Source: Alteribacter keqinensis
GTDB lineage: Bacteria; Bacillota; Bacilli; Bacillales; Salisediminibacteriaceae
Assembly (NCBI RefSeq): GCF_003710255.1
Contig: NZ_RHIB01000001.1
Location: 62,001-126,000 of the forward strand
DNA length: 64,000 nt
Reading direction: 5' to 3'
Below the pieces are notes generated by a model that had not been told where the DNA came from, ran no database searches, and worked only from the letters and a program-made list of their open reading frames with translations. Position 1 is the stretch's first letter. Every line of letters starts with the position of its first letter. This document shows, piece after piece, positions 41,629 through 50,095 of this stretch. Both the position numbers and the translations under genes were made by a program.

Positions 41629-43464
41629 ATGACGGAACGATCTGCCAATAACATACACAAAAAGCTCCTCACACTTCCCCGTGAAGGAGATAACCGTACG
41701 TATGATTCTGATGCTTTGATCCTTGACAGGCTAAGCGATGCTATCGTTGCTCTTGATCATCATTTTACGGTTACATACGTAAACCAGGCGGCCTCCAGGC
41801 AGCTCCATACAAAAAAAGAAGACATGCTCGGTCAAAATATATGGGGAATATTCCCTGATGCTATAAATACAAGAGTATATGACGCTTATCACAAAGCGAT
41901 GGAAGAAAGAGTACCGGCAGAGGTGGAGTATGAATACTTCTCCCCGTTGAAGACGTGGTTTAATTTGCGTGTGTATCCATCTGAAGAAGGGGTCACTGCT
42001 ATTTTCAGAGATGTAACCCGCCGCCAGATCGCCATGCTGGCAGTTGAACAGAGCTACCGTACCCTTTTCCATGAACATCCGGATGCGGTGTGTTCGATCG
42101 ACCTGGATGGTTACTATCTGTCCGTTAACCAGGCCTTCGAGAAGTTATTCGGATTAAAAGAAAAGAAACTTGCAGGCCGGGAGTTCGTTTCCCTTTTACC
42201 TGATGAGCAGGCCAGAAAAGCAGAGGAACTTTTCACCCTGGCCAAAGAAGGAAAACCTGTAACACAGGATTTTGATCTGACTGAAATAAAAGGAGAACCG
42301 TTCTTTGTACAGTGTACGGCCCTGCCGATCATTGTGGAAACAGAGATTATCGGTGCCTATGGGATTTTAAAAGATATAACAAGCCAGAGGCTGAACACTC
42401 TTGAATTAAAGCGGATGAACCATATGAACCAGCTCATCCTTGAGTCTGTGGAAGATGGGATTCTCGGTATTGATAAAGATTTTGATGTTGTCATGTGGAA
42501 TGAAGCTGCCGAGGAGATGACAGGATTCGGGCGGGACGAATTGAAACCGAATTTCATTATCCAGCTACTGTCCACCCTCTATGAAGGGGAAATGGAAGAA
42601 CTGACACAGAGTTTTAAAAGAGGTTCAGGCCTGGCAAAAAAAGAAGTGATACGAAAAAGTAATATAACCCTTTACCGTAAGGACGGAACCCCTTATCTTG
42701 CTGAATTTACCGTCACTCCTATGGTTTCTGATGAGGAAGTGGTAGGGAGCGTATTTACTTTCAGGGACATTACAGAAAAAAGAAAGTCTGAAGAGATGCT
42801 TCATCAGTCTGAAAAGCTGTCTGCAGTAGGTCAGCTTGCAGCAGGAATTGCCCATGAAATAAGAAATCCTCTTACGTCTTTGAAAGGTTTCCTGCAGCTG
42901 ATTGAAATCTACGGAAACGAGAAGAAAGAGTACTTTGATATCATGAAGTCAGAGTTTGGCAGGATCGAACAGATTCTTACGGAGTTGTTGATTTTGTCCA
43001 AACCTCAGACTCTCACAAAAGAGACGTGTGAAATGAGTGAAATGCTTTCCCACATAAGCACCCTGCTTGAAACGCAGGCCATCATTAAAAACATCGGTAT
43101 CGAAAAAGAGTTCACAGCCAGTGATGTGTACATAACCTGTGCCCAACACCAGATCAAACAGGTATTTGTGAATCTGATCAAAAATGCAATCGAATCGATG
43201 GAGTCCGGCGGTGTGATCACAGTGCGTCTTGAAAAATCAGGAAACCAGGCAGTAGTTAAAGTGATTGATCAAGGCTGCGGAATTCCGAAAGAAAAGCTCG
43301 CCCGGATCGGGGAACCCTTTTATTCAACGAAGGACACGGGAACGGGACTGGGGCTCATGGTTACATTTAAGATTATTGAAGAGCATGGTGGTACAGTTAC
43401 GATTGACAGCCGTGTAGGAGAAGGGACCACATTTACAATCGCATTTCCTATAACACAACCGTAA
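41629..43464 (+). CDS. PAS-PAS-PAS histidine kinase (sporulation-kinase type)
   Basis: 611 aa, no membrane segments. Three PAS domains lie at about 28-132, 143-252 and 262-382. HisKA follows with phospho-acceptor His409 in AAGIAHEIRNPLTSLKGFLQL, then HATPase_c with NLIKNAIES (N box), DQGCGIPKEKLARIGEPFYS (G1/F) and TGTGLGLMV (G2). The HEIRNPLTSLKGF context is typical of Bacillus KinA-KinE, which feed the Spo0F phosphorelay. No response regulator is adjacent, consistent with an orphan phosphorelay kinase. ATG 41629 has GAGGTG 6 bp upstream; ATG 41626 is also possible. Confidence 0.92.
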   Translation: MTERSANNIHKKLLTLPREGDNRTYDSDALILDRLSDAIVALDHHFTVTYVNQAASRQLHTKKEDMLGQNIWGIFPDAINTRVYDAYHKAMEERVPAEVEYEYFSPLKTWFNLRVYPSEEGVTAIFRDVTRRQIAMLAVEQSYRTLFHEHPDAVCSIDLDGYYLSVNQAFEKLFGLKEKKLAGREFVSLLPDEQARKAEELFTLAKEGKPVTQDFDLTEIKGEPFFVQCTALPIIVETEIIGAYGILKDITSQRLNTLELKRMNHMNQLILESVEDGILGIDKDFDVVMWNEAAEEMTGFGRDELKPNFIIQLLSTLYEGEMEELTQSFKRGSGLAKKEVIRKSNITLYRKDGTPYLAEFTVTPMVSDEEVVGSVFTFRDITEKRKSEEMLHQSEKLSAVGQLAAGIAHEIRNPLTSLKGFLQLIEIYGNEKKEYFDIMKSEFGRIEQILTELLILSKPQTLTKETCEMSEMLSHISTLLETQAIIKNIGIEKEFTASDVYITCAQHQIKQVFVNLIKNAIESMESGGVITVRLEKSGNQAVVKVIDQGCGIPKEKLARIGEPFYSTKDTGTGLGLMVTFKIIEEHGGTVTIDSRVGEGTTFTIAFPITQP

Positions 43465-43630
43465 ACTGCAGCTGGTAAGGGCTGAAATTGTCCTTATGAG
43501 CTGCTGTTTTTTGAGAAGATGTTACTAATGGTAAGCTGTGGAGGGCAGTGGTATTACCGGGCTGCCATTGGATATGCATGAAGCTTTATAGTAAAATCCA
43601 TAGAAGAGAACACGCGAGGAGTTGTCATGC

Positions 43631-44056
43631 ATGAACCGACTGATAAAAATAACTGTATTTCTGAGCCTTCTGGCAGTAGCAGCTGTTGGCTGTAATTCTG
43701 CAGAGGAGGAAGCACAGGAGACCTTTGAGAATTTCATCAACGCTCTTGATGGAGGGACGATCAGCGAGATTACCGCATATGTGACCGATGATTTTATGGA
43801 AGAGGAATTCGGTGTGACGAAAGAGGATTTCGAGAATGACGCTGAACTGATTGACGAGCAGATGGGTGAACTGCTCGCTATGTTTAACTATGAGATTCTG
43901 TCTTTTGAAGTAAGCGAAGAAACGGATGAACAACTAATTGCTGCCTACGAAATTACCATCGAAGAAGAAGAAACAGGTGAAACAGAAACAGAAGGCGGCG
44001 TTGTCACCCTGGAAAACCACGACAACAACTGGCTGATCAGTCAGATGGACGAATAA
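43631..44056 (+). CDS. Small predicted lipoprotein
   Basis: 141 aa. Signal with lipobox AAVGC (about residue 20), then an acidic NTF2-like or DUF4878-type domain: AQETFENFINALDGGTISEITAYV at the start and NNWLISQMDE at the end. Function unknown. ATG 43631 has GAGGAG 9 bp upstream, better than TTG 43622, which abuts that site. Confidence 0.78.
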   Translation: MNRLIKITVFLSLLAVAAVGCNSAEEEAQETFENFINALDGGTISEITAYVTDDFMEEEFGVTKEDFENDAELIDEQMGELLAMFNYEILSFEVSEETDEQLIAAYEITIEEEETGETETEGGVVTLENHDNNWLISQMDE

Positions 44057-44072
44057 TCGGAGGCAGTTTACC

Positions 44073-44101
44073 ACCCGGCACGAGTTTCGTGTCGGGTTTT
44101 A
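44073..44101 (+). terminator. Terminator of the small lipoprotein gene
   Basis: ACCCGGCACGA / TCGTGTCGGGT stem followed by TTTA. Confidence 0.85.
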
Positions 44102-44134
44102 GTTGTGCGCCCGGTGCATCAAGGGGTCCATCAA

Positions 44135-44171
44135 GGGGTCTGTCCCCGCACAATAGTGTGTAAAATTGTGG
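44135..44171 (+). repeat. 37-bp repeat with GGGGTCTGTCCCC, upstream htpG copy
   Basis: GGGGTCTGTCCCCGCACAA followed by TAGTGTGTAAAATTGTGG. It matches the copy at 46350-46386 in all but a few positions and in the same orientation, so the two flank htpG. Confidence 0.8.
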
Positions 44172-44316
44172 TGGGAGTGGGGTGGGGGAGGCTGTAGCAG
44201 GATGTTCAACAAAAAAACTAGAGAAAGTGATTAACACCTCGAAAACGGGAAATTCCTCATTAAAAACGGAAAATCAACCTATCCCGCCAGTGACAGGCCT
44301 GCGACTGCCCATACTC

Positions 44317-44345
44317 TTGACAACTTTTTTTTGATATGATAATTA
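44317..44345 (+). promoter_or_regulatory. Sigma-A promoter of htpG
   Basis: Perfect TTGACA (44317-44322), 17 bp, TAATTA (44340-44345), or GATAAT at 15 bp. The start point would fall just before the CIRCE box. Confidence 0.75.
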
Positions 44346-44355
44346 TTTATTGTGG

Positions 44356-44382
44356 TTAGCACTCGGGAACAGGGAGTGCTAA
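44356..44382 (+). promoter_or_regulatory. CIRCE operator (HrcA site)
   Basis: TTAGCACTC, 9 bp, GAGTGCTAA: a perfect match to the CIRCE consensus. It lies at the expected transcription start, 37 bp before the htpG start codon, so HrcA should repress htpG at normal temperature. Confidence 0.97.
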
Positions 44383-44418
44383 AAAGGACTTTTACATATA
44401 AATGAAGGGGAAGATGAT

Positions 44419-46296
44419 ATGGTGAAGAAGCAGTTTGAAGCAGAATCGAAACGATTGCTGGATATGATGATTCACTCGATTTACTCACAGAAGGAGATTT
44501 TTATTAGAGAGCTCATTTCCAACTCCAGTGATGCGATTGACAAGATGTATTATAAAGCCTTGACGGATGATTCCTTAACATTCGAAAAAGATGATTATTT
44601 TATAAAAATCTCTGCAGACAAAGTAAAACGAACATTAACGATCAAAGATACAGGAATCGGGATGACGCAGGACGAGCTCGAGGAAAACCTAGGGACAATT
44701 GCGAAAAGTGGTTCTTTAGCTTTTAAAAATGAAAACGAAATCAAAGACGGCCACGACATCATTGGGCAATTCGGCGTTGGCTTTTACTCGGCGTTTATGG
44801 TAGCCGATGCTGTAACGGTGTATACAAAATCAGTGTCAGATGAGACAGGTTATAAGTGGGAATCTACAGGTGCGGATGGCTATACTGTAGAGCCGTTTGA
44901 TAAAAAAGAAGTGGGCACAGAGATTATCCTTACTTTAAAAGAGAATACAGAAGAAGAGAGCTATGATGATTTCCTTGAAGAATTTCGTCTCAAGCAAGTA
45001 ATCAAGAAGTACTCCGACTTTATCCGCTATCCAATTAAGATGGATGTAACGGAGCGCAAGCTGAAAGAAGGTAGCGAAGGTGAATACGAAAGCGTTTTTG
45101 AAGAGAAGACCGTCAACAGCATGGTGCCGATCTGGAGAAAGAATAAGAGCGAGCTCAACGATGAGGACTACGAGAACTTCTATCAGGAGAAGCATTACGG
45201 ATTCGACAAGCCATTAAAGCATATTCACGTCAGCGTCGACGGGGCTGTGAGGTACAACGCAATCCTGTATATTCCATCAACGATGCCATTTGACTATTAC
45301 AGCAAAGAGTATGAGAAAGGTCTCGAGCTATATTCGAACGGGGTCCTAATTATGGAAAAGGGCCCGGAGCTGCTTCCGGATTACTTCAGTTTTGTAAAAG
45401 GTCTTGTAGATTCAGAAGACCTCTCGTTAAACATCTCAAGAGAAATGCTTCAGCATGACAGGCAGCTGAAGCTGATTGCGAAAAACATTAAAAACAAAAT
45501 TAAGAATGAACTGAAAAAGCTCCTCAAAGATGAGCGTGAGATGTACGTAAAGTTCTTCGGAACGTTCGGCAGACAGTTGAAATACGGTGTCTACAGTGAC
45601 TTTGGTGCCAACAAAGACGACCTTAAAGAGCTACTCATGTTCTACTCATCAAAAGAGAAAAAGCTGATCACACTGCAAGAATATGTTTCCAACATGCGGG
45701 AAGATCAGAAGTACATCTACTATGCAACAGGCGACAGCTATGACCGCATCGAGAAGCTTCCGCAAACGGAAGTCGTCCTGGACAAAGGATATGAAATCCT
45801 CTACTTAACGGATGAAATTGACGAATTTGCGATCAAGATGCTCGCAACGTTCAATGAGAAAGAATTCAAATCCGTTTCAAGTGGCGACTTGGGCTTTGAT
45901 GAAGAAGAAAGCCAAAAGGCGGAAGAGGAAGACAAAGCGAACAAAGACCTTTTTGAAGAAATGAAAAAGCATTTAGAAGGAAAAGTAACAGACGTTCGCG
46001 TATCCAAACGTCTGAAATCTCACCCGGTCTGCCTCACAAGCGAAGGAGAAGTCTCCATTGAAATGGAAAAAGTCCTTCAGGCAATGCCGGACAACCAAAA
46101 CGTCAAAGCAGACAAGGTACTCGAAATCAACACGAATCACGACGTGTTCCAAACATTAAAGAACGCGTTTGAAAATGATAAAGATCAAGTCAAACTGTAC
46201 ACGAATCTCCTTTACAACCAGGCACTGTTAATCGAGGGGCTTCCGGTGGAAGATCCGCTCGCCTTCTCAAACGACATCTGTAAAGTAATGGTATAA
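44419..46296 (+). CDS. htpG: HtpG (Hsp90) chaperone
   Basis: 625 aa. A GHKL ATPase domain (about 1-220: [47 protein letters not shown] and [15 protein letters not shown]) is followed by the middle domain with [27 protein letters not shown] and a C-terminal dimerisation domain. It folds or remodels client proteins under stress. AAGGGGAAG precedes the ATG. A perfect CIRCE operator lies upstream, unlike the situation I recall in B. subtilis, where htpG is not HrcA-controlled. Confidence 0.97.
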   Translation: MVKKQFEAESKRLLDMMIHSIYSQKEIFIRELISNSSDAIDKMYYKALTDDSLTFEKDDYFIKISADKVKRTLTIKDTGIGMTQDELEENLGTIAKSGSLAFKNENEIKDGHDIIGQFGVGFYSAFMVADAVTVYTKSVSDETGYKWESTGADGYTVEPFDKKEVGTEIILTLKENTEEESYDDFLEEFRLKQVIKKYSDFIRYPIKMDVTERKLKEGSEGEYESVFEEKTVNSMVPIWRKNKSELNDEDYENFYQEKHYGFDKPLKHIHVSVDGAVRYNAILYIPSTMPFDYYSKEYEKGLELYSNGVLIMEKGPELLPDYFSFVKGLVDSEDLSLNISREMLQHDRQLKLIAKNIKNKIKNELKKLLKDEREMYVKFFGTFGRQLKYGVYSDFGANKDDLKELLMFYSSKEKKLITLQEYVSNMREDQKYIYYATGDSYDRIEKLPQTEVVLDKGYEILYLTDEIDEFAIKMLATFNEKEFKSVSSGDLGFDEEESQKAEEEDKANKDLFEEMKKHLEGKVTDVRVSKRLKSHPVCLTSEGEVSIEMEKVLQAMPDNQNVKADKVLEINTNHDVFQTLKNAFENDKDQVKLYTNLLYNQALLIEGLPVEDPLAFSNDICKVMV

Positions 46297-46303
46297 AAAC
46301 TTG

Positions 46304-46334
46304 AGCCCTGTCACGTTGTGGACAGGGCTTTGTT
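46304..46334 (+). terminator. Terminator of htpG
   Basis: A perfect 9-bp stem AGCCCTGTC / GACAGGGCT followed by TTGTTT. Confidence 0.85.
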
Positions 46335-46349
46335 TCAGTGGACGGCTGT

Positions 46350-46386
46350 GGGGTCTGACCCCGCACAATTTTGTGTAAAATTATGG
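46350..46386 (+). repeat. 37-bp repeat with GGGGTCTGACCCC, downstream htpG copy
   Basis: GGGGTCTGACCCCGCACAA then TTTTGTGTAAAATTATGG. It is the direct-repeat partner of 44135-44171. A shorter relative, AGGGTCTGACCCT, occurs at 62246-62258. Confidence 0.8.
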
Positions 46387-46506
46387 AATAGAACGAAGCG
46401 GGATGAGAAAAGCTGGTGAGAGGGTACTGGGGAAGATTGCATATTGCAAATGCCCATTCCTGGCTCTATGATATGGATAGGAAATATGCCGGATAAGGTG
46501 ATGAAA

Positions 46507-46935
46507 ATGATAAAGAAACTGATTTTGCTCACAGTACTCCTTGGGGTGCTCGGCTACTTTGGATATAACCTGGCACTTGATTACGCTTCTAACAGAGTTG
46601 CAGATCAGGTGCGGCATGAGGTTCTTACAGAAGAAGTCAGGAACGACCTTCTGAATAACCCTGAATTACAGGCAGTCGCTGAAAAGTATGGAAATCGTGA
46701 ACTGACCGCAGAAGAAAAAGATGCTCTTCCTTTTACAACAGCTGAAGAGGCGACACGGGTCCTTATGTCGAAGTTCTCGCTTTCGGAGCTGTACAGCATT
46801 TCTTCCAAAGCCTCGGGAGGCATGACAACTGAAGAGCAGGCTGAACTGGAAACCCTCCTCAGAAGCCGTCTTACGGATGATGAGATAGAAGCGATCATGG
46901 TGATCGGCCTGTCAGAAATTAAAAATGCGTTCTAA
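46507..46935 (+). CDS. Membrane-anchored hypothetical protein
   Basis: 142 aa. One N-terminal membrane segment (about 4-22, KLILLTVLLGVLGYFGYNLA) is followed by a helical, acidic, probably extracytoplasmic domain (25-142, many Glu and Leu; TAEEATRVLMSKFSLSELYS, EEQAELETLLRSRLTDDEIE). Not recognised. ATG 46507 has AAGGTG about 6 bp upstream; earlier in-frame ATGs lack a site. Confidence 0.7.
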   Translation: MIKKLILLTVLLGVLGYFGYNLALDYASNRVADQVRHEVLTEEVRNDLLNNPELQAVAEKYGNRELTAEEKDALPFTTAEEATRVLMSKFSLSELYSISSKASGGMTTEEQAELETLLRSRLTDDEIEAIMVIGLSEIKNAF

Positions 46936-47024
46936 ACTTTAAAATGGACATTCCTTCGTGAAGCATTTTGGGTTTGTGGATATAGAGGTAACGGCAAGAA
47001 GGTAATCGCAAAAGAATAAAAGGG

Positions 47025-47079
47025 AATCCCCCGTTCGATCTCGTACTTGATTAAGTAGCAGAGCAGGAACGAGGGATTT
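47025..47079 (+). promoter_or_regulatory. Hairpin abutting the eutH start
   Basis: Outer stem AATCCCCCGTTC / GAACGAGGGATT (one bulge), inner stem TACTT-GAT-TAAGTA, then TTTTCT directly before the ATG. The 3' arm contains GAGGG, the only plausible eutH ribosome-binding site (8-9 bp spacing). The same structure could therefore terminate transcription or hide the site. Confidence 0.6.
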
Positions 47080-47083
47080 TTCT

Positions 47084-48166
47084 ATGTGGCTTAACGACGC
47101 AGTAATCTGGACGATTGCGGTTTTTGCGGTGGTTGGTGCAGTTGACCGGATCTTTGGAAACCGGTTTGGATATGGGGAGCAGTTTGAGAAGGGATTTCTT
47201 GCCATGGGGCCGCTGGCGCTTGCCATGGTGGGGATTATTTGTTTTTCACCTGTGGTGGCGGAATGGCTGAGGCCGGTGTTTATTCCGGCGGCAAACCTGA
47301 CGGGGGCAGATCCGTCCGTTTTTGCGGGGATTCTCTTTGCGATTGACATGGGGGGGTATCCGTTATCTGTGGAGCTTTCGGAGACAGACCAGGCGGGGCT
47401 TTTTTCGGGAATTATCCTGGCGACGATGCTCGGTCCGACGTTTGTGTTTACAATTCCTGTCGCGCTTGGGCTGATAAAAAAAGACGATCACCGCTTGTTT
47501 GCACGGGGGATTTTGATTGGTCTAGTTCCTGTGCCGGCGGGGGCTTGGCTTGCCGGGGTAATGGCGGGGTTTCCGACGTGGATGGTGCTGGTCAACCTTG
47601 TACCGGTGCTTGTTGTGAGCGTGTTTGTTATGGCGGGGCTTGTCCTTTTTCCAAACGGGATGATCCGGGGATTTATCTGGCTTGGGAAAGGGATTGTGGC
47701 TCTGTTTACCATCATGGCCGGGGTGATCGGGTTTGAAGTTCTTACAGGTGTTAACGTAGTGGCAGGAACGTCTCCTGCAGGGGAGGCGTTTATGATTGTG
47801 GGAATGATTGCGATCACCCTGTCCGGTGCGTTTCCTTTCGTTCATTTTTTAAAAGGGATTCTCGGTGGTGTGATTGCACCTGTTGCGGCGAAGCTTAATG
47901 TAAAGCGGGTTTCCCTTGTGGGGCTTGTATCGTCTCTTGCCCACAGTATCCCTGTGTTCCAAGTGCTCCATGAGATGGACAGCCGTGGCAAGGTGATGAA
48001 TGTGGCATTTGCTGTGAGTGGAGCGTTTGTCCTCGGAGGGCACCTCGGGTTCGTGTCGTCGGTTGAGCCTCAGATGATTGTGCCCATGATCGCAGGCAAG
48101 CTATCAGCAGGTTGTCTGGCGGTGGGGCTGGCTCTGATTACTGTGAAAGGGATTGAAGAATCATGA
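47084..48166 (+). CDS. eutH: EutH-type ethanolamine transporter
   Basis: 360 aa with about ten membrane segments. EutH features: an N-terminal AVVGAVDRIFGNRFGYGEQFEKGFLAMGPLALAMVGI, FAGILFAIDMGGYPLS, ATMLGPTFVFTIPVALGLI and the C-terminal SLAHSIPVFQVLHEMDSRGKVMNVAFAVSGAFVLGGHLGF. It moves ethanolamine across the membrane. No ammonia-lyase or microcompartment genes are in the window, so it stands alone. Codon use is noticeably more GC-rich than its neighbours (many GGG and GCG codons), which could indicate acquisition or just strong membrane-protein bias. Confidence 0.92.
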   Translation: MWLNDAVIWTIAVFAVVGAVDRIFGNRFGYGEQFEKGFLAMGPLALAMVGIICFSPVVAEWLRPVFIPAANLTGADPSVFAGILFAIDMGGYPLSVELSETDQAGLFSGIILATMLGPTFVFTIPVALGLIKKDDHRLFARGILIGLVPVPAGAWLAGVMAGFPTWMVLVNLVPVLVVSVFVMAGLVLFPNGMIRGFIWLGKGIVALFTIMAGVIGFEVLTGVNVVAGTSPAGEAFMIVGMIAITLSGAFPFVHFLKGILGGVIAPVAAKLNVKRVSLVGLVSSLAHSIPVFQVLHEMDSRGKVMNVAFAVSGAFVLGGHLGFVSSVEPQMIVPMIAGKLSAGCLAVGLALITVKGIEES

Positions 48167-48209
48167 GAGCCTCCACCGACTTTTCACGGTTGGCAAATCA
48201 AGTACCTTT

Positions 48210-48255
48210 AACCTGAAACACCCCTCCGGTAAATGTCGGAGGGGTGTTTCAGGTT
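48210..48255. terminator. Very long hairpin between convergent genes
   Basis: An 18-19-bp near-perfect stem AACCTGAAACACCCCTCCG / CGGAGGGGTGTTTCAGGTT with an 8-9-nt loop. T runs are weak on both sides, but position between eutH and the convergent 101-aa gene indicates shared termination. Confidence 0.75.
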
Positions 48256-48561
48256 CTATGCACGTACTTTTCCTTTAATAAGGGCAAGCCGGGATTTTAA
48301 TTTTTCCAAAAAGGGCTGGTATCGTGTCTGAGTAGCTTGAGTGGCTGGTTCAAGAGGCTCTCGAGTATGTACGGTTTTTTCTTCAGGTGCAGGAGCCGGT
48401 GTGCTTACCCAGTGCTGCCAAAGCTGTTTGTGTACTGCCGCTTTATCGGAATAACGACTTTTACCATAATAATAGCTTTTAACAAAATTAGAATAATAGC
48501 AGAATCTGTGCCATTGAATTCGAAAAGTACGGTTTTCACTAATACGGCTGAACGGCTTCAT
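48256..48561 (-). CDS. Small basic hypothetical protein, 101 aa
   Basis: Not recognised. The N-terminal half is aromatic and basic (RIQWHRFCYYSNFVKSYYYG, about 13-32). A Pro/Glu/Thr-rich linker (about 53-75) leads to a basic C-terminal helix (FLEKLKSRLALIKGKVRA). ATG 48561 has AAAGGGG 6 bp upstream; the frame open from 48636 lacks a site. The downstream hairpin touches the stop codon. Confidence 0.6.
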   Translation of the reverse strand: MKPFSRISENRTFRIQWHRFCYYSNFVKSYYYGKSRYSDKAAVHKQLWQHWVSTPAPAPEEKTVHTREPLEPATQATQTRYQPFLEKLKSRLALIKGKVRA

Positions 48562-48765
48562 ATGAGACCCCTTTCTGTTGTTAGTTCTTTTTTCTATATA
48601 GTTTCCAATACCCCTATACCCAGGCATGGTAAACATTTAATCACAAAGTAAAGACAGGCTGAGTTATTTGTATGAGCCATCGCTAATCACGATGACATCA
48701 GCATTACGGTTGTCTGTTTTATTAGAATCTGTGAAATTTATCTCTGTTTTTGACGGGGGAGAAGC

Positions 48766-48870
48766 TAACATGACTAAATGGGTGGCTAACCTGTTTAAAG
48801 ACGGCGCTAACCTGTTTAAAGGCCGCGCTAACCTGTTTAAAAGGATAACAAACCTGTTTAAACAAGATCC
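48766..48870 (+). repeat. 21-bp tandem array, TAACCTGTTTAAA units
   Basis: Five units begin at 48766, 48787, 48808, 48829 and 48850, an exact 21-bp period. Core GCTAACCTGTTTAAA is nearly invariant in units 2-5 and the remaining 6 bp vary; unit 1 is diverged. Any frame gives a 7-residue repeat (ANLFKxx on plus, FKQVSxx on minus). It lies upstream of the LacI-type gene; the rest of the gap from 48562 shows no other feature. Confidence 0.85.
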
Positions 48871-48913
48871 GCCCTGTCCCATTGCCCGGACCTGAAGTAT
48901 AAATAATTCCCCC

Positions 48914-48942
48914 TTGAAATCGCATACATTATTGTGTATTGT
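48914..48942 (+). promoter_or_regulatory. Promoter of the LacI-type gene
   Basis: TTGAAA (48914-48919), 17 bp, TATTGT (48937-48942). The operator at 48960 begins about 10 bp after the predicted start of transcription. Confidence 0.6.
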
Positions 48943-48959
48943 AATAGTCAAAGAAATAT

Positions 48960-48973
48960 CCGAAACGTTTTGG
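48960..48973 (+). promoter_or_regulatory. LacI-family operator O1
   Basis: CCGAAACGTTTTGG, one mismatch from the palindrome CCGAAACGTTTCGG. It overlaps the ribosome-binding site region of the regulator gene, suggesting autorepression. Confidence 0.8.
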
Positions 48974-48983
48974 AGGGCAGCCG

Positions 48984-49997
48984 ATGGCAACGATAAAAGA
49001 TATTGCAAAAATGGCAGGTGTCTCTGTTACTACAGTTTCGCGGGCATTAAACGGCTACAGTGATGTAAACCCAAAAACAAGGGACCGCATTAAAAAAGTA
49101 GCAGAACAATTAAATTACAGTCCGAATGCTTTAGCAAGAAGCCTGGTTATGAGCAAATCCCATACGATCGGCCTCCTTGTTTCAGAATTAAACCGTTCCG
49201 GTGCAAAGGACATGTTTACGTATGAAGTCATGTGTGGAATCAACGACGCAGCATCAGATGAGAACTATGATTTGATTCTCTTTAGCACAAACCCTGTTAA
49301 ACAGGAGCAAAAAAGCTACTCCCAGCTTTGCCGGGAACGGCAGGTTGAAGGGGTCATCATGCAGGGAATCAAAACAGATGATCCTTATCTGGAAGAGGTT
49401 ATTGAATCGAACATTCCCTGTGTTCTTGTGGACGTAGAGCTGGAAGGTGACAACGTTGGCTATGTGTCAACGGACAACGTATTTGGGGCCCAGATGGCCA
49501 TGAGGCATTTGATTAACCTGGGTCACGAAAACATCGCCATGATGAACGGGCACAACCAGGCGAGAGTGAGTCAAAGACGTCTTGAAGGGTACGTAAAAGC
49601 CCTCGAGGAAGCAGGATTACCGGTTTACGATCACTACGTTGCTGAGGGTGATTATTTAGAGCCGAAAGCCGAAACAGAAGCAGTGAAACTCCTGACTGAT
49701 CAGCCGGAAATCACGGCCATTTTTTGCGCCAGTGATTTGATGGCACTGGGGGTGCTCCGGGCAGCTGAACGCCTCGGACGAAAGATACCTGAAGAATTAT
49801 CTGTGGTAGGTTACGATGACATCGTGCTCGCGCAGTATGCCCATCCGCCCCTTACAACGGTAGCCCAGGATAAATACCAGATCGGTTACGAATCAGCCCG
49901 GTTACTTACAGCGATGCTTCAGCAAAAAACGAAAAAAAGAAAAGTTATACTGGATAATCAGTTAATTGTAAGGGGATCCACTGCTCCGCCAAAATAA
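48984..49997 (+). CDS. LacI/GalR-family transcriptional regulator
   Basis: 337 aa. The DNA-binding helix-turn-helix with hinge is TIKDIAKMAGVSVTTVSRAL...LNYSPNALARSL (2-58). A periplasmic-binding-like sensor domain follows (IGLLVSELNRSGAKD to the end; DNVFGAQMAMRHLINLGHENIAMM, GYDDIVLAQYAHPPLTTVAQD). Three CCGAAACGTTTCGG-type sites in its own and the next promoter region show the target set: itself and the downstream glucosidase/sugar ABC operon. The inducer is probably the imported sugar. GGAGGG is 7 bp before the ATG. Confidence 0.95.
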   Translation: MATIKDIAKMAGVSVTTVSRALNGYSDVNPKTRDRIKKVAEQLNYSPNALARSLVMSKSHTIGLLVSELNRSGAKDMFTYEVMCGINDAASDENYDLILFSTNPVKQEQKSYSQLCRERQVEGVIMQGIKTDDPYLEEVIESNIPCVLVDVELEGDNVGYVSTDNVFGAQMAMRHLINLGHENIAMMNGHNQARVSQRRLEGYVKALEEAGLPVYDHYVAEGDYLEPKAETEAVKLLTDQPEITAIFCASDLMALGVLRAAERLGRKIPEELSVVGYDDIVLAQYAHPPLTTVAQDKYQIGYESARLLTAMLQQKTKKRKVILDNQLIVRGSTAPPK

Positions 49998-50018
49998 TGC
50001 GATCCTCTTACACGATAA

Positions 50019-50032
50019 CCGAAACGTTTCGG
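50019..50032 (+). promoter_or_regulatory. LacI-family operator O2, doubling as terminator
   Basis: CCGAAACGTTTCGG at the centre of a perfect 22-bp palindrome (ATAACCGAAAC / GTTTCGGTTAT, 50015-50036), followed by TTTTT. It can be a repressor site on DNA and a small terminator hairpin for the regulator transcript in RNA. Confidence 0.88.
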
Positions 50033-50051
50033 TTATTTTTAAGAGTTAAAC

Positions 50052-50065
50052 CCGAAACGTTTCGG
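50052..50065 (+). promoter_or_regulatory. LacI-family operator O3
   Basis: A perfect CCGAAACGTTTCGG palindrome centred 33 bp (about three helical turns) from O2 and 31 bp before the glucosidase gene. Confidence 0.9.
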
Positions 50066-50095
50066 AAATAATTAGCAATTAGGAGGCCCACAACG

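Noticed and set aside
48668-48895. 75-aa plus-strand frame with ANLFKxx repeats
   Set aside because: It is a by-product of the 21-bp tandem array; both strands are open in this region and neither has translation signals.
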